Program-made: the position numbers and the translations under genes
Assembly: GCA_013001365.1 (NCBI GenBank)
Contig: JABDMQ010000388.1
Span: 1 to 6,853, forward strand
Length of the DNA stretch: 6,853 nt
Source: Flavobacteriaceae bacterium
GTDB taxonomy: Bacteria > Bacteroidota > Bacteroidia > Flavobacteriales > Flavobacteriaceae
Direction of reading: 5' to 3'
Notes under the pieces: model-generated
The model's input: only the letters and a program-made list of their open reading frames with translations
Databases searched by the model: none
Told to the model about the DNA's origin: nothing
In this document: in pieces, positions 6,781-6,853 of the stretch
How the letters are laid out: each line of letters starts with the position of its first letter
How positions within the stretch are numbered: position 1 is the first letter of the stretch

Positions 6781-6853
6781 TATTTCATCGATTCAACTTA
6801 TTTATTGACTGTTCATCCAATACTTTCATTTTGAGCGTTTTGGTTTACTAATT
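6781..6853. other. Flank downstream of murB, no certain gene
   Basis: No ATG or GTG start occurs on the plus strand here and no obvious hairpin terminator follows the murB stop. Two minus-strand frames are open from the right edge, ending in TGA at 6828-6826 (last residues ISKPKRSK) and at 6815-6813 (LVNQNAQNESIG). Either could be the C-terminus of a convergent gene outside the window, but neither is long enough to judge. Confidence 0.4.
6805..6833 (+). promoter_or_regulatory. Weak promoter-like site downstream of murB
   Basis: TTG at 6805-6807 is followed after 18 bases by TCATTTTG (6826-6833), one mismatch from TAnnTTTG. If real, it would serve a plus-strand gene just beyond the right edge. 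The consensus is short and AT-rich DNA gives many chance matches, so this is only a hint. Confidence 0.22.

Noticed and set aside
1..6853. A new multi-gene defence, mobile or biosynthetic system
   Set aside because: All five genes are recognisable chromosomal families with intact motifs. There are no transposase, integrase, toxin, repeat-array or phage signatures and no abrupt composition change.

Overview
The window looks like an ordinary chromosomal stretch from a member of the Bacteroidota, most likely a flavobacterium-like lineage. The evidence is AT-rich DNA, no convincing Shine-Dalgarno sequences before any of the five genes, several upstream sites resembling the Bacteroidota promoter (TTG, about 17-23 bases, TAnnTTTG), a DUF1573 protein, and housekeeping proteins of Bacteroidota type. 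The genus cannot be named from the sequence alone.

Layout from left to right: (1) 1-2474, minus strand: valS (valyl-tRNA synthetase), with its 3' end cut by the window edge. (2) 2475-2633: divergent intergenic region with one candidate promoter per direction. (3) 2634-3077, plus strand: a small secreted DUF1573 protein. (4) 3096-3129: a strong hairpin terminator between convergent genes; it overlaps the last codons of the next gene. (5) 3105-4457, minus strand: an exported, two-lobed retropepsin-like aspartic protease with a C-terminal PDZ domain. (6) 4458-4576: a second divergent intergenic region in which the two candidate promoters interlock. (7) 4577-5767, plus strand: a class I/II PLP-dependent aminotransferase. 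(8) 5767-6780, plus strand: murB, starting with GTG and sharing one base with the aminotransferase stop codon. (9) 6781-6853: short flank with one weak promoter-like site and no certain gene.

The clear functional unit is the aminotransferase-murB pair, an apparent operon joining amino acid metabolism to peptidoglycan precursor synthesis. ValS serves translation. The DUF1573 protein and the protease both carry signal peptides and probably work outside the cytoplasm, but nothing here shows that they cooperate. I see no insertion sequence, phage gene, tRNA, rRNA, CRISPR array or riboswitch, and no convincing new multi-gene system. The least well explained parts are the PDZ protease, with its altered second lobe and lone CxxC pair, and the overlapping regulatory arrangements on either side of it.
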